This document shows, piece after piece, positions 1-8,687 of a stretch of 43,380 nucleotides of DNA. Position numbers and translations under genes: made by a program. Position 1 is the first letter of the stretch, and each line of letters opens with the position of its first letter. The stretch is from the NCBI GenBank assembly GCA_021793675.1, contig JAJYSG010000007.1:14439-57818 (forward strand), given 5' to 3'. The stretch is from Actinomycetes bacterium. GTDB lineage: Bacteria; Actinomycetota; Actinomycetes; Actinomycetales; Cellulomonadaceae. The notes beneath the pieces are model-generated. The model searched no databases. It saw only the letters and a list, made by a program, of their open reading frames with translations, and was not told the origin of the DNA.

Positions 1-52
1 TCGCCGTTCCGACGATCTCGGAGACAAAAGCTTGACTCACGGTCTACCCACT

Positions 53-80
53 TTCGTTGTGACGGGACTTCGTTGTCACG
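53..80. repeat. two direct 12-mers before the glpD terminator
   Basis: TTCGTTGTGACG (53-64) and TTCGTTGTCACG (69-80) match at 11 of 12 bases with a 16-nt period. No gene is visible in positions 1-84. The pair could be a protein-binding site for a gene lying left of the window, but this is only a guess. Confidence 0.3.
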
Positions 81-84
81 TGCA

Positions 85-107
85 CCCTCGCGGCCAGGCC
101 GCGAGGG
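85..107 (-). terminator. hairpin terminator after glpD
   Basis: CCCTCGCGG (85-93) and CCGCGAGGG (99-107) form a perfect 9-bp stem with a 5-nt loop. It begins two bases beyond the glpD stop codon. There is no long T run, which is common for actinobacterial terminators. Confidence 0.65.
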
Positions 108-108
108 C

Positions 109-1881
109 CTAACGGCCGGTGTCCGGGGAACCGGCCCCCTTCCCGACGGGGTACATCGGGGTGAGGTCTGTGGCCTTGAGGCGCACGGCCTCGGCGGTGG
201 CGTCGTCGCTCTCCTGCGCCGCGGCGTCCTCGGCCTCGACGCGCTCGCGGTAGGCCTGGATCTCCTTGGCCCGGGTCTTGGCTTCCCAGCCGAGCACCGG
301 GGCGATGAGGTCCGCGATCTCGTCGAGCGCCGCCAGGCCCTTGTCCGCCTGCTCGTAGTTGAGGCGGGTGCGGTGCATGAGGACGTCGTCGAGGTGCAGC
401 ACACCCTCGTGGGTCGCCGCGTAGAGGGCCTCGACGCGGGTGTAGGCGGGGGCGCCGGTGAGGGGCTTGGCGAGGTCCGGGCGCTCCTCGACGAGCTCGA
501 CGAGCTCGGTGAGCAGTGAGCCGTAGCGCTCCAGGAGGTGGGCGATGCGCCCCTCCTCCCAGCCGTACGTCTTGGCCCAGGTCTTGGCCTTGGCCTCGAT
601 GACCGGCAGCCCGTCGGCGCCCGCCAGCGGCAGGTCCGCCGTCGGGGAGGGCAGCGTCTTGGCCCGCGCGCCGAGGGCGAAGTCGACGGCGTCCTTGGCC
701 ATGACGCGGTAGGTGGTGAGCTTGCCGCCGGCGATGACGGTGAACCCCGGGGCGGGGGAGGCGACGGTGTGCTCGCGGGAGACCTTGGCGGAGCTGGTGC
801 CCTCCTTGATCTCCGGCTGCAGCAGCGGCCGCAGCCCGGCGTAGACGCCGATGACGTCGTCGCGCGTCAGCGGGTCCCTGAGCACGGTGTTGGCGTGCTC
901 GATGACGTAGTCGATGTCGGCGCCGGTGGCCACGGGGTGACGCAGCTCCTGCGTCCACGGCGTGTCCGTGGTGCCGATGACCCAGTAGCGCGGCCACGGG
1001 ATGAGGAACAGCACCGACTTCTCGGTCTGCAGGATCAGGCCGACGTCGCCGCGGATCCGGCTGCGCGGCACGGTGAGGTGGATGCCCTTGGAGGCGAGCA
1101 CCTTGAGACCGCCCGTCGAGCCGGTGAGGGCCTCGGTCTGCTCGGTCCACACGCCGGTGGCGTTGATGACGTCCTTCGCCGCCACGTCGAACCGGTCGCC
1201 GGTCTCCACGTCGACCAGCTGTGCACCGTTCACGCGCCCGGTGGCGTCCTTGAGGATGCCGGTCACCTGGGTGCGGCTGGCGGCGTGCGCGCCGTAGGAC
1301 ACCGCGGTGCGGATGAGCGTCTCCACGAGGCGCGCGTCGTCGAGCATGGTGTCCCAGTACTGGATCGCGCCGACGGCGACGTCGGGGCGGAAGTCCGGGA
1401 ACATCTCCATCATCCGGGTGTGCGAGATGTGCTTGTGGAACGGGATGGCATGCCGCGTCCCGGTCGAGGTCGCCAGCGCGTCGTAGAGCGCGATGCCGGC
1501 TCCCACGTACGCCCGCTCCCAGACGTGGTGCTGCAGCGGGTAGAGGAACGGCGTGGGCTTCACGAGGTGCGGTGCGATCCGGGAGCGGAGCAGGTTGCGC
1601 TCGGTGAGCGCCTCGTGCACCAGGTGGAAGTCGAGCATCTGCAGGTAGCGCAGGCCGCCGTGCGCCATCTTCGTCGAGCGGCTCGAGGTGCCGCTGGCCC
1701 AGTCCTGGGCCTCGACCACCGCGGTGGACAGGCCACGGGAGACCGCATCGAGTGCGATGCCGGCGCCGGTGACGCCGCCTCCGATGACCAGGATGTCGAT
1801 CTCGTGGCCGGGTTCCGTGCTGGAACGCAGGGCGTCGAGAGCGGCGGAACGGGCCTGGGGCGTCAGCGGCGCGGTCCTCAT
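109..1881 (-). CDS. glpD: aerobic glycerol-3-phosphate dehydrogenase
   Basis: This FAD-dependent enzyme (590 aa) oxidises sn-glycerol-3-phosphate to dihydroxyacetone phosphate at the membrane and feeds electrons to quinone. The N-terminus carries the FAD-binding glycine motif GGGVTGAG (about residues 34-41), followed by the family stretch SGTSSRSTKMAHGGLRYL. The C-terminal part, from about residue 400, fits the alpha-helical DAO_C cap. Length matches the family. The ATG at 1881 is chosen because AGGAGAAG lies just upstream; the reading frame extends eight codons further without a better ribosome site. The gene is divergent from a SorC-type regulator, which may control it, and ends in a hairpin. 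No glpK or glpF is nearby. Confidence 0.95.
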   Translation of the reverse strand: MRTAPLTPQARSAALDALRSSTEPGHEIDILVIGGGVTGAGIALDAVSRGLSTAVVEAQDWASGTSSRSTKMAHGGLRYLQMLDFHLVHEALTERNLLRSRIAPHLVKPTPFLYPLQHHVWERAYVGAGIALYDALATSTGTRHAIPFHKHISHTRMMEMFPDFRPDVAVGAIQYWDTMLDDARLVETLIRTAVSYGAHAASRTQVTGILKDATGRVNGAQLVDVETGDRFDVAAKDVINATGVWTEQTEALTGSTGGLKVLASKGIHLTVPRSRIRGDVGLILQTEKSVLFLIPWPRYWVIGTTDTPWTQELRHPVATGADIDYVIEHANTVLRDPLTRDDVIGVYAGLRPLLQPEIKEGTSSAKVSREHTVASPAPGFTVIAGGKLTTYRVMAKDAVDFALGARAKTLPSPTADLPLAGADGLPVIEAKAKTWAKTYGWEEGRIAHLLERYGSLLTELVELVEERPDLAKPLTGAPAYTRVEALYAATHEGVLHLDDVLMHRTRLNYEQADKGLAALDEIADLIAPVLGWEAKTRAKEIQAYRERVEAEDAAAQESDDATAEAVRLKATDLTPMYPVGKGAGSPDTGR

Positions 1882-1950
1882 GTGAACTTCTCCTGCACTA
1901 GGCACGCTCGCCCGTCGGGGGCGGCTGGGCTATCGTCAGCGCCGAGTGAA

Positions 1951-1982
1951 CGCATGCGCAACCTGAGTGCACATACGTGCAC
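1951..1982. promoter_or_regulatory. palindromes between glpD and the SorC-type regulator
   Basis: The 126-bp divergent intergenic region holds CGCATGCG (1951-1958) and GTGCAC-ATAC-GTGCAC (1967-1982), a perfect 16-bp inverted repeat made of two self-palindromic hexamers. They sit where a regulator of either gene would bind. Assignment to the adjacent SorC-type protein is inference. Confidence 0.45.
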
Positions 1983-2007
1983 GGCCGTTGGGACCTTGGG
2001 GGTGGGT

Positions 2008-3009
2008 GTGTACGTCAACAAGGAGCAGCAGGACGTGCTGCGCGCGGCCTCGATGTACTACCTGCAGGACCTCAAGATGGAGGTCATCGCGCGGCACCTG
2101 GGCACCTCGCGCTCCACCGTGTCGCGTCTCATCAAACGTGCCCGCCAGTCCGGCCTCGTCGAGATCACGCTGCGGCCCGCGAGCACGCGTGCACCGGGGC
2201 TGGGGCGCTCGATCACGTCGATCTTCGGGGTCGAGTCGTACGTGGTGCCCGTGCCGGACTCCGCGAGCGACCTCGAGCGCCTGGAGCAGGCGTCCATGAC
2301 GGGCGCCAAGCTCGTCTCGTCGTGGTTCGACTCCGACATGGTGCTGGGTGTGGCCTGGGGCACCACGCTCGCGGCGGTCTCGCGCTACCTGGTGCCCAAG
2401 CCGACGCGCAGCGCGGCCGTGGTCCAGCTCAACGGCGCCGCCAACATGCGCACCAGCGGCATCGAGTACGCCTCGGACCTCATCTCGAGCTTCGGCACGG
2501 CGTTCGGCGCGGCCGTGCACCACTTCTCGGTGCCGGCGTTCTTCGACTACCCCGACACCAAGGCCGCGATGTGGCGTGAGCGATCCGTCAAGCGCGTGCT
2601 CGACATGCAGCGCCGCGCGGACATCGCCGTGTTCTCCGTGGGCGCGCTGGCCGGGGCGGTGCCCTCGCACGTGTACTCCGCGGGCTACCTGGACGAGGAC
2701 GACGTCCGGGTGCTGCACGACGAGGGCGTCGTCGGCGACGTCTGCACCGTGTTCCTGCGGGCGGACGGCTCCTGGGAGGACATCTCGCTGAACGAACGTG
2801 CGACCGGGCCGACGCCGCAGCAGCTGCAGCGCATCCCGCGGCGGGTCTGCATCGTCGCCGGCGACGCCAAGGTCACGCCGCTGCTCGCCGCGCTGCGGGC
2901 GGGCGTCGTCACGGACCTCGTCGTCGACGAGATCACGGCGACCGGCCTGCTGGACGCGGTCGAGCCGGTGCCGATGCAGCGGCGCGCCCGCGCCCGCCTC
3001 GGCGGCTGA
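2008..3009 (+). CDS. SorC/DeoR-type sugar-binding transcriptional regulator
   Basis: A 333-residue protein with an N-terminal helix-turn-helix (about residues 24-45, MEVIARHLGTSRSTVSRLIKRA) and a C-terminal sugar-phosphate-binding domain of the SorC family (about 60-330, including GVAWGTTLAAVSRYL). Such proteins sense phosphorylated sugars and act as repressors or activators of catabolic operons. It diverges from glpD, so control of glycerol-3-phosphate use is plausible but not shown. GTG at 2008 is preferred over the in-frame GTG at 2002 because the GGGGG upstream is then better placed; the two differ by two residues. The open frame continues far upstream but is antisense to glpD and not real. 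Confidence 0.85.
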   Translation: MYVNKEQQDVLRAASMYYLQDLKMEVIARHLGTSRSTVSRLIKRARQSGLVEITLRPASTRAPGLGRSITSIFGVESYVVPVPDSASDLERLEQASMTGAKLVSSWFDSDMVLGVAWGTTLAAVSRYLVPKPTRSAAVVQLNGAANMRTSGIEYASDLISSFGTAFGAAVHHFSVPAFFDYPDTKAAMWRERSVKRVLDMQRRADIAVFSVGALAGAVPSHVYSAGYLDEDDVRVLHDEGVVGDVCTVFLRADGSWEDISLNERATGPTPQQLQRIPRRVCIVAGDAKVTPLLAALRAGVVTDLVVDEITATGLLDAVEPVPMQRRARARLGG

Positions 3010-3032
3010 CGGGGGCGCCCGGCGGCGGTGGC

Positions 3033-3038
3033 TACCGT
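3033..3038 (+). promoter_or_regulatory. -10 box TACCGT, leaderless start
   Basis: TACCGT ends 6 nt before the GTG at 3045, so the first transcribed base should coincide with the start codon. No Shine-Dalgarno sequence is needed. No good -35 is seen. Confidence 0.55.
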
Positions 3039-3044
3039 GGGGGC

Positions 3045-3551
3045 GTGATCCCCGAGCTGCGGGTGCGCCCCGCCACGCCCGCCGACGTGCACGCCATCCA
3101 CGACCTCGTCGAGCCGTACGCCACCGAGCGGATCCTGCTGGCCAAGGAGTGGGTCGGCTACTACGAGTCGGTGCAGGAGTTCCTGGTCGCCGCGGACGGC
3201 GACCAGGTCATCGGCTGCGGCGCGCTGCACGTCATGTGGTCGGACCTCGCGGAGATCCGCACGCTGGCCGTGGACCCCTCCCGCCGCCGCCACGGCGTGG
3301 GGCACGCGCTCATCGAGGCGCTGCTCGCGCGGGCCCGCGCCTTCGGTCTGCGGCGGGTGTTCTGCCTGACCTTCGAGGTGGACTTCTTCGCGTCGCACGG
3401 TTTCCGGGTCATCGCCGGCACGCCGGTCGCGCCGGACGTGTACGCCGAGCTGCTGCGGTCGCACGACGACGGCGTCGCGGAGTTCCTCGACCTCGCGCGC
3501 GTGAAGCCGAACACGCTGGGCAACACCCGGATGCTGCTCGAGCTCGGCTGA
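3045..3551 (+). CDS. argA: amino-acid N-acetyltransferase, short ArgA type (GNAT)
   Basis: A single-domain GNAT protein of 168 residues. The acetyl-CoA loop is RRRHGVGHAL (about residues 80-89). The sequence has the character of the short actinobacterial N-acetylglutamate synthases: an N-terminal RPATPADVHAIHDLV and a late KPNTLGNTRM stretch. It would acetylate glutamate in the first step of arginine synthesis. No other arg gene is in the window, so the assignment rests on the sequence alone; another GNAT substrate is possible. The GTG start at 3045 coincides with the predicted transcription start. It converges on mutY with a shared hairpin between. Confidence 0.72.
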   Translation: MIPELRVRPATPADVHAIHDLVEPYATERILLAKEWVGYYESVQEFLVAADGDQVIGCGALHVMWSDLAEIRTLAVDPSRRRHGVGHALIEALLARARAFGLRRVFCLTFEVDFFASHGFRVIAGTPVAPDVYAELLRSHDDGVAEFLDLARVKPNTLGNTRMLLELG

Positions 3552-3567
3552 CGTCCCGAGCGGGACG
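3552..3567. terminator. bidirectional hairpin between convergent genes
   Basis: CGTCCC (3552-3557), loop GAGC and GGGACG (3562-3567) form a 6-bp stem. It begins directly after the argA stop and lies just beyond the mutY stop, so it could end transcription from both sides. Confidence 0.5.
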
Positions 3568-3581
3568 CTCGCCCGTGCGTT

Positions 3582-4481
3582 TCAGCCCGGCAGGCGGTAG
3601 GCGGCCGGCTCGTCGTCCGGGCCCACCGGGTGGCCGGTGGCCGCCAGCGGCACGACGAGACCGTCGGCGACCAGTGCCTCGACGCACCGGGTCAGCTGGC
3701 GGCCGTCCGGCCACACCGCGGTGACGGCATCGGCCGGCACCGGCCCGGGCGCCTCCCGCAGCAGCGCCATGACGCGGCCCCGCACCTGCCGGTCCGTGCC
3801 CTGCCAGGACTGGGAGCGGCGCCGCCCGCCGTGCTCGTCGGGCGGCCGGCCCGCCGCCGACCAGGCGCACGACGAGGCCACCGGGCACAGCTCGCACCGC
3901 GGCGCCCGTGCGGTGCACACCAGCGCGCCCAGCTCCATCGTGGCGAGCGCCCACCGGGCGGCGGTGGCGTCGTCGGGCGGCGTCAGGCGGTCCGCGAGGG
4001 CCACCTCGGCGGCGGTCTGCGACGGTGCCGGCAGCGCGAGGCCGGCGGCGTGCCGGCCGATCACCCGGCGGACGTTCGTGTCGAGCACGATCGCGCGCCG
4101 GCCGAAGGCGAACGCGCGGACGGCCGCCGCGGTGTAGGCGCCGACCCCTGGCAGGGCGAGCAGCGCGGCCTCGTCGTCGGGCACCTCGCCGCCGTGGCGC
4201 GCGACGATCGTCGCCGCGCACGCGTGCAGCCGCAAGGCCCGGCGCGGGTACCCCAGGCGGTCCCAGGCCCGCAACACGTCCGCCGGCGTGGCCTGAGCCA
4301 GGCTCGTCGGGGTCGGCCAGCGCGCCAGCCAGGAGCGCCACGCGGGCTCGACGCGCGACACCGGCGTCTGCTGCAACATGACCTCGCTGACGAGCACACC
4401 CCAGGGCGTGCGGTCGGCGGCCCGCCACGGCAGCACCCGGGCGTGCTCGTCGAACCAGGCGAGCAGCGGGTCGGTGGGCAC
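3582..4481 (-). CDS. mutY: A/G-specific adenine DNA glycosylase
   Basis: The protein (299 aa) removes adenine mispaired with 8-oxoguanine. The EVMLQQT motif carries the catalytic Glu (about E33). The helix-hairpin-helix LPGVGAYTA (about 110-118) is followed by VLDTNVRR with the catalytic Asp (about D134). Four cysteines in C-x6-C-x2-C-x5-C spacing (about 189, 196, 199, 205) bind a [4Fe-4S] cluster. The C-terminal tail of roughly 95 residues is shorter than the NUDIX-like 8-oxoG recognition domain of E. coli MutY. GTG at 4481 is chosen because GGGAGAGGA precedes it and the protein then begins at the conserved PLLAWFDEHARVLPWR; the frame itself extends 39 codons further. Confidence 0.93.
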   Translation of the reverse strand: MPTDPLLAWFDEHARVLPWRAADRTPWGVLVSEVMLQQTPVSRVEPAWRSWLARWPTPTSLAQATPADVLRAWDRLGYPRRALRLHACAATIVARHGGEVPDDEAALLALPGVGAYTAAAVRAFAFGRRAIVLDTNVRRVIGRHAAGLALPAPSQTAAEVALADRLTPPDDATAARWALATMELGALVCTARAPRCELCPVASSCAWSAAGRPPDEHGGRRRSQSWQGTDRQVRGRVMALLREAPGPVPADAVTAVWPDGRQLTRCVEALVADGLVVPLAATGHPVGPDDEPAAYRLPG

Positions 4482-4552
4482 GGCACATCCTCTCCCGGGC
4501 GGCCCCTCGCACCGGTGCGGGTGGTCCGGGTGAAGGGACGGGCGCGTGGACC

Positions 4553-4558
4553 TACCCT
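4553..4558 (+). promoter_or_regulatory. -10 box TACCCT, leaderless start
   Basis: TACCCT ends 6 nt before the ATG at 4565. This spacing predicts transcription beginning on the start codon and supports the upstream ATG over the in-frame ATG at 4637. Confidence 0.5.
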
Positions 4559-4564
4559 CGAGGC

Positions 4565-5239
4565 ATGGTCGACGGGGGCTCGACCCGGCGCCTGCCACCG
4601 GGCACCCTGCCGGCGCGACTCGCCGTGCCGGGCGGCATGTCCGCGCCCTTCCAGCCGCTGGTGCTCTCGCGGCCGAGCGTGCACGTCACCGCGTGCCGCG
4701 GCATCGAGGAGCTCGACGAGGTGTTCGGCAGCCGAGGGCAGGCCGCGCACTGCTGGTGCCAGTTCGACCGGCTGTCGGTCAGCGAGTTCGAGGCGCTCGA
4801 CGACGAGCAGCGGCGTGACCTGCTGGCGGTGGAGCTGCGGCGACGGCCGGCTCCCGGCGTCGTCGCCAGGCTCGGGACGCAGCCGGTGGGGTGGTGCTCG
4901 GTGGCGCCGCGCACGCGGTTCGGCCGGCTGCGGGCCTGCGCCTCGATGACGTCGTCCGTCACCGCCGGTGACGACCCCGGGGTGTGGTCGGTGACGTGCT
5001 TCGTCGTGCGGCACGGCTTTCGGCGGCGCGGCGTGGAGCAGGCGCTGCTCGCCGGGGCCGTCGAGCACGCACGGTCCGGCGGCGCGGGGTGGCTCGAGGG
5101 GTACCCGGTCGACTCCGACGGGCGCAAGGCGACGCCCGGCGAGCTCTACCGCGGCACGCTCGCGCTCTTCCGTGCGGCGGGGTTCGAGGTGGTGGCCCGG
5201 CCGCGCTCGGGCCGCGCGATCGTGCGGCTCGAGCTGTAG
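4565..5239 (+). CDS. GNAT-family acetyltransferase with CWCQ motif
   Basis: A 224-residue protein with a GNAT fold. CFVVRHGFRRRGVEQALL (about 145-162) is the acetyl-CoA-binding helix region. An HCWCQF motif (about 62-67) resembles that in an actinobacterial acetyltransferase subgroup whose substrate is not known to me. The first 35 residues are not conserved-looking, so translation from the ATG at 4637 (MSAPFQPL) is possible. The leaderless promoter geometry favours 4565. It is divergent from mutY and in no obvious operon. Confidence 0.7.
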   Translation: MVDGGSTRRLPPGTLPARLAVPGGMSAPFQPLVLSRPSVHVTACRGIEELDEVFGSRGQAAHCWCQFDRLSVSEFEALDDEQRRDLLAVELRRRPAPGVVARLGTQPVGWCSVAPRTRFGRLRACASMTSSVTAGDDPGVWSVTCFVVRHGFRRRGVEQALLAGAVEHARSGGAGWLEGYPVDSDGRKATPGELYRGTLALFRAAGFEVVARPRSGRAIVRLEL

Positions 5240-5277
5240 CGCGGCGCGTCGGCGCCGGATCCTCCAGGCTTGCTCGC

Positions 5278-5283
5278 TAGCGT
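5278..5283 (+). promoter_or_regulatory. -10 box TAGCGT with short leader
   Basis: TAGCGT lies 24 nt before the GTG at 5308. GGAGG (5298-5302) sits in the short leader, so this gene is leadered, unlike its neighbours. Confidence 0.4.
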
Positions 5284-5307
5284 CGAGCGTCGAGCGCGGA
5301 GGTGGGT

Positions 5308-5916
5308 GTGACGGAGCGACGACTCCCGGCGAGCGTCTACTGGAGGCGCCGGTTCGTCGTGCTCGGGATCCCGGGGCTGCTCGTCGTCATGCTCGTGCTG
5401 TGGCTGGCGAACCAGGGTGGCGGCTCGACCGCGACCACGGCGCACCGTGCGACGACCAGCCCGGCCGCATCGCCGACGCCGAGCCCGAGCCCGAGGACGA
5501 GCACGCCACCGGCGAACGGTGGCGTCGCCAGCTGCGTGGCACCGGCGCTGACCGTGGGGATCACCCCGGACCAGGTCTCGGTGCCGGCGGGTGCGACGCC
5601 CACCTTCACCGTGACGATCAAGAACGTCGGGAACACGCCCTGCGTCGTGGACGCCGGTGAGCTGCACCGCGAGGTCGTCATCGTCTCGGGCAACGACCGC
5701 GTCTGGTCGTCCAAGGACTGCGCGCCGGCCAACTCGTCGCCGCGGACCCTGCTGCTGGCCGCCGGGATGACGGACACGTCGCACATCGCCTGGAACCGGA
5801 TCCGGTCGGCACCGGGATGCCCGGGCAACCTGCCCGCACCGCACGCGGGCACCTACCAGGCGACCGTGACGCTCGCCGGGACGTCCAGCGGACCGACGGT
5901 GTTCCAGCTCGGCTAG
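5308..5916 (+). CDS. membrane-anchored hypothetical protein, extracytoplasmic beta domain
   Basis: I do not recognise a named family. The 202-residue product has a basic start, one membrane segment (about residues 16-35, FVVLGIPGLLVVMLVLWLA), a Ser/Thr/Pro-rich stalk (about 40-72), and an exported domain. In that domain VSVPAGATPTFTVTIKNVG and three or four cysteines suggest an immunoglobulin-like beta sandwich with disulfides, comparable to DUF4232-type domains. GTG at 5308 is preferred because the GGAGG at 5298 is properly spaced from it and overlaps the alternative GTG at 5302. It converges on disA with only two bases between stop codons. Confidence 0.65.
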   Translation: MTERRLPASVYWRRRFVVLGIPGLLVVMLVLWLANQGGGSTATTAHRATTSPAASPTPSPSPRTSTPPANGGVASCVAPALTVGITPDQVSVPAGATPTFTVTIKNVGNTPCVVDAGELHREVVIVSGNDRVWSSKDCAPANSSPRTLLLAAGMTDTSHIAWNRIRSAPGCPGNLPAPHAGTYQATVTLAGTSSGPTVFQLG

Positions 5917-5918
5917 CG

Positions 5919-6989
5919 CTACACGTACCGCTCGAGGATGCTCGACTCGGCGAGGCGGCTGAGGCCTTCCCGGACGGTGCGGGCGCGCAGCTCTCCGACG
6001 CCGTCGACCGCCATGAGCTCCTCGACACCGGCCGCGAGCAGCTTCTGCAGGGCCCCGAAGTGCAGCACCAGCCGCTCGACGACGGTCGCGGGCAGGCGCG
6101 GCACGCGCGACAGCAAGCGGTAGCCGCGCGGTGCCACGGCGGCGTCGAGCGTGTCGCCGCTCGGCAGGCCCAGCACGCGGGCGATGAGGTTGAGGTCGAG
6201 CAGCTCGGTGCTCGACAGCTCCGCCAGCGACGCCTGGACCTGCTCCAGGTCGCGGCGCCCGGTGTCGACGTAGTCCCGGATGACGAGCTCGCGGTCGGCC
6301 TCCGAGCCGGCGATCAGCTCGTCGAGCTGGAGGGCCAGCAGGCGCCCGTCGGTGCCGAGCTCGACGACGTAGCCGCCGATCTCCTCCGAGATGCGCCGCA
6401 CCATCTCCAGCCGTTGCACGACGGTCGACACGTCGCGCACCGTGACGAGGTCCTCGATCTCCAGCGCGGACAGCGTGCCGGTCACCTCGTCGAGGCGGGC
6501 CTTGTAGCGCTCGAGGGTGGCCAGCGCCTGGTTGGCGCGCGACAGGATGGTGGTGGAGTCCTCGAGCTGGTGGCGGGCGTCGCCGACGTACACCGCGATG
6601 ATCCGCATCGACGCGGACACCGAGATCACCGGGTGGCCGGTCTGCTTGGCGACGCGCTCGGCGGTGCGGTGCCGGGTGCCGGACTCGCTGGTCTGGATCG
6701 ACGGGTCGGGCAGCAGCTGCACCCCGGCCCGCACGATGTGGTTGGTGGTCGTGTCGATGACGACGGCGCCGTCCATCTTGCACAGCTCGCGCAGCCGGGT
6801 GCCGGAGAAGTCGACGTCGAGCACGAACCCGCCCGAGCAGAGCGCGTCGACCGACTCGTCCATGCCGAGCACGATGAGCGCGCCCGTCCGGCCCCGCAGG
6901 ATGCGCTCCAGGCCGTCGCGCAGCTCGCCGCCGGGTGCGACGGCGGCGAGGGTCGAGCGCAGGAGCTCGTCCTGGGACGGGTTGGCCAC
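5919..6989 (-). CDS. disA: DNA integrity scanning protein, diadenylate cyclase
   Basis: The product (356 aa) makes cyclic di-AMP from two ATP and scans DNA for branched structures. The N-terminal DAC domain (to about residue 140) holds DGAVV (about 73-77) and [10 protein letters not shown] (about 104-113), the two nucleotide-binding motifs. A helical linker follows. The C-terminal helix-hairpin-helix domain ends with [16 protein letters not shown]. Length is normal. GTG at 6989 starts the protein at [10 protein letters not shown], and a TACGAT box 6 nt upstream predicts a leaderless mRNA. It follows radA on the same strand after 186 bp, a common actinobacterial pairing, and has its own promoter. 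Confidence 0.95.
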   Translation of the reverse strand: MANPSQDELLRSTLAAVAPGGELRDGLERILRGRTGALIVLGMDESVDALCSGGFVLDVDFSGTRLRELCKMDGAVVIDTTTNHIVRAGVQLLPDPSIQTSESGTRHRTAERVAKQTGHPVISVSASMRIIAVYVGDARHQLEDSTTILSRANQALATLERYKARLDEVTGTLSALEIEDLVTVRDVSTVVQRLEMVRRISEEIGGYVVELGTDGRLLALQLDELIAGSEADRELVIRDYVDTGRRDLEQVQASLAELSSTELLDLNLIARVLGLPSGDTLDAAVAPRGYRLLSRVPRLPATVVERLVLHFGALQKLLAAGVEELMAVDGVGELRARTVREGLSRLAESSILERYV

Positions 6990-6995
6990 GCGCCG

Positions 6996-7001
6996 ATCGT
7001 A
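6996..7001 (-). promoter_or_regulatory. -10 box TACGAT, leaderless start of disA
   Basis: On the minus strand TACGAT is followed by 6 nt and then the disA GTG. The rest of the radA-disA gap (7002-7175) holds short repeats such as the twice-written GGCATCGACC but no recognised element. Confidence 0.5.
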
Positions 7002-7175
7002 CTGGGCGCCGCCGACGGCATCCCTGACCAGCCCGACCCCTGGACGAGGCACGGGCATCGACCCCGGCATCGACCGAGGCGGCGACCCCTGCGCTGGCCC
7101 TGGTGCCGACACCGGCACGCTCACGGAACGCTCACCGGCACATTCAATGTCGCAGCCCGCCGGAGCCTCACGCCG

Positions 7176-8654
7176 TCACCGCGTGGGGAGCCGGGAGACG
7201 CCGTCCGGCAACGTGTCCCGTGCCCCGGCGAACCGGCTGGGGTGGGCCTCCCGAGGGTCCTGCTCGCCGAGGCCGGCGGCCTGCACCGCGTCCGGCAGGT
7301 CCGTCACCCGGGTGACGTGCATCCCGTCCGGGACGACGAGCTCCTCGGTCGCCGCCGGCACGACGGCCCTGCGGAACCCGAGCCGGGCTGCCTCGGCGAG
7401 CCGCCGGCTGGCCCCGGCGACCGGGCGGATCTCGCCGGCCAGCCCCACCTCCCCGATCGCGACGAGCCCGCGGGCAGGGGCCCGGTCGAGGTGCGACGAG
7501 ACGACGGCGAGCGTCACCGCGAGGTCGGAGGCCGGCTCGACCACGCGCGAGCCGCCCACCGTCGAGACGTAGACGTCCTGGCCGGCGAGCGGCAGGTGGA
7601 AGCGGCGCTGGAGCACGGCCAGCACCATGGCCAGGCGTGCGCCGTCGACCCCCGACGTGGTGCGCCGCGGGTTGGGCGCCCCGGTGGGCGCCACGAGGGC
7701 CTGCACCTCGCAGGCCATGGGCCGCCGGCCTTCCAGCGTCACCGTCAGGCACGTGCCGGGCGTGGGGTGCAGCGCCGCGAGGACGAACAGGCCGCTCGGG
7801 TCGCTCAGGCCGACGATGCCGTGCTCCGACAGGTCGAAGCAGCCCACCTCGTCGGTCGGGCCGAACCGGTTCTTCGTCGCGCGCAGCAGCCGCAGCCGGG
7901 AGTGCCGCTCGCCCTCGAACTGGCACACGACGTCGACCAGGTGCTCGAGCGTCCGGGGCCCCGCGACCGAGCCGTCCTTGGTGACGTGCCCGACGATGAC
8001 GACCGGCATGTTGCGACCCTTCGCGGCCGAGATGAGCGCGGCCGCGACCTCCCGCACCTGGGTGACGCCGCCCGCCGCACCCTCGACCTGTGCGGACGCG
8101 ATGGTCTGGACCGAGTCGACGACGAGCAGGTCCGGGGCCACCTGCTCGACGTGGCCGAGGACGGTGGCCAGGTCGGTCTCGTCCGCCAGCAGCAGGCCCG
8201 GCTCGAGCGCGCCGATGCGCCCGGCCCGCAGCCGCACCTGGCCGGCGGACTCCTCGCCGGTGACGTACAGCACCCGCCGCCCGCCGCGCGCGGCGCGGGC
8301 GGCGACGTCCAGCAGCAGGGTCGACTTGCCGACGCCGGGCTCGCCGGCCAGGAGCACCACCGCGCCGGGCACCAGCCCGCCGCCCAGCACGCGGTCCAGC
8401 TCGTCGACCCCGGTGGGGCGGGCCCGCGCGGTCTCGACGTCGATCTCCGGGATGGGGCGCGCGGGGCCGCCGACCGGCCGGGCGGCCACGGTGCGCGGTG
8501 CCCCGCCGCCGGGACCCGCGTCCTCGGTGACCGTGCCCCATGCCTGGCACTCGCCGCAGCGTCCCACCCACTTCGGCGTCGTCCACCCGCACTCGGCGCA
8601 GCGGTACCCCCGCGCGGGGGTGCGGGGGCGGGGCCGGGCAGCGGTGGTGGTCAC
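7176..8654 (-). CDS. radA: DNA repair protein RadA
   Basis: RadA (492 aa) is a RecA-related helicase that drives branch migration during recombination repair. An N-terminal zinc finger has four cysteines (about 19, 22, 33, 36). The Walker A motif is GEPGVGKST (about 104-112), and the RadA-specific KNRFG motif is present. The C-terminal Lon-like domain includes a variant of the PxG(S/G) region around VDGARLAM. GTG at 8654 places the zinc finger near the N-terminus and sits 7 nt after a TAGCGT box. The open frame continues upstream but overlaps the divergent gene at 8725. disA follows, so DNA repair and c-di-AMP signalling are linked here as in many Gram-positives. Confidence 0.95.
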   Translation of the reverse strand: MTTTAARPRPRTPARGYRCAECGWTTPKWVGRCGECQAWGTVTEDAGPGGGAPRTVAARPVGGPARPIPEIDVETARARPTGVDELDRVLGGGLVPGAVVLLAGEPGVGKSTLLLDVAARAARGGRRVLYVTGEESAGQVRLRAGRIGALEPGLLLADETDLATVLGHVEQVAPDLLVVDSVQTIASAQVEGAAGGVTQVREVAAALISAAKGRNMPVVIVGHVTKDGSVAGPRTLEHLVDVVCQFEGERHSRLRLLRATKNRFGPTDEVGCFDLSEHGIVGLSDPSGLFVLAALHPTPGTCLTVTLEGRRPMACEVQALVAPTGAPNPRRTTSGVDGARLAMVLAVLQRRFHLPLAGQDVYVSTVGGSRVVEPASDLAVTLAVVSSHLDRAPARGLVAIGEVGLAGEIRPVAGASRRLAEAARLGFRRAVVPAATEELVVPDGMHVTRVTDLPDAVQAAGLGEQDPREAHPSRFAGARDTLPDGVSRLPTR

Positions 8655-8661
8655 GCGCGGC

Positions 8662-8667
8662 ACGCTA
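8662..8667 (-). promoter_or_regulatory. -10 box TAGCGT, leaderless start of radA
   Basis: Read on the minus strand, TAGCGT is separated from the radA GTG by 7 nt. This predicts transcription starting on or next to the start codon. Confidence 0.5.
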
Positions 8668-8687
8668 GCGGCCAGGACCGACATCGG

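Noticed and set aside
538-2007. Upstream extension of the SorC-type regulator frame
   Set aside because: It runs antisense through glpD; the family begins at about 2008.
7002-7175. Possible c-di-AMP riboswitch between radA and disA
   Set aside because: The predicted disA mRNA is leaderless and no ydaO-like conserved core is visible.
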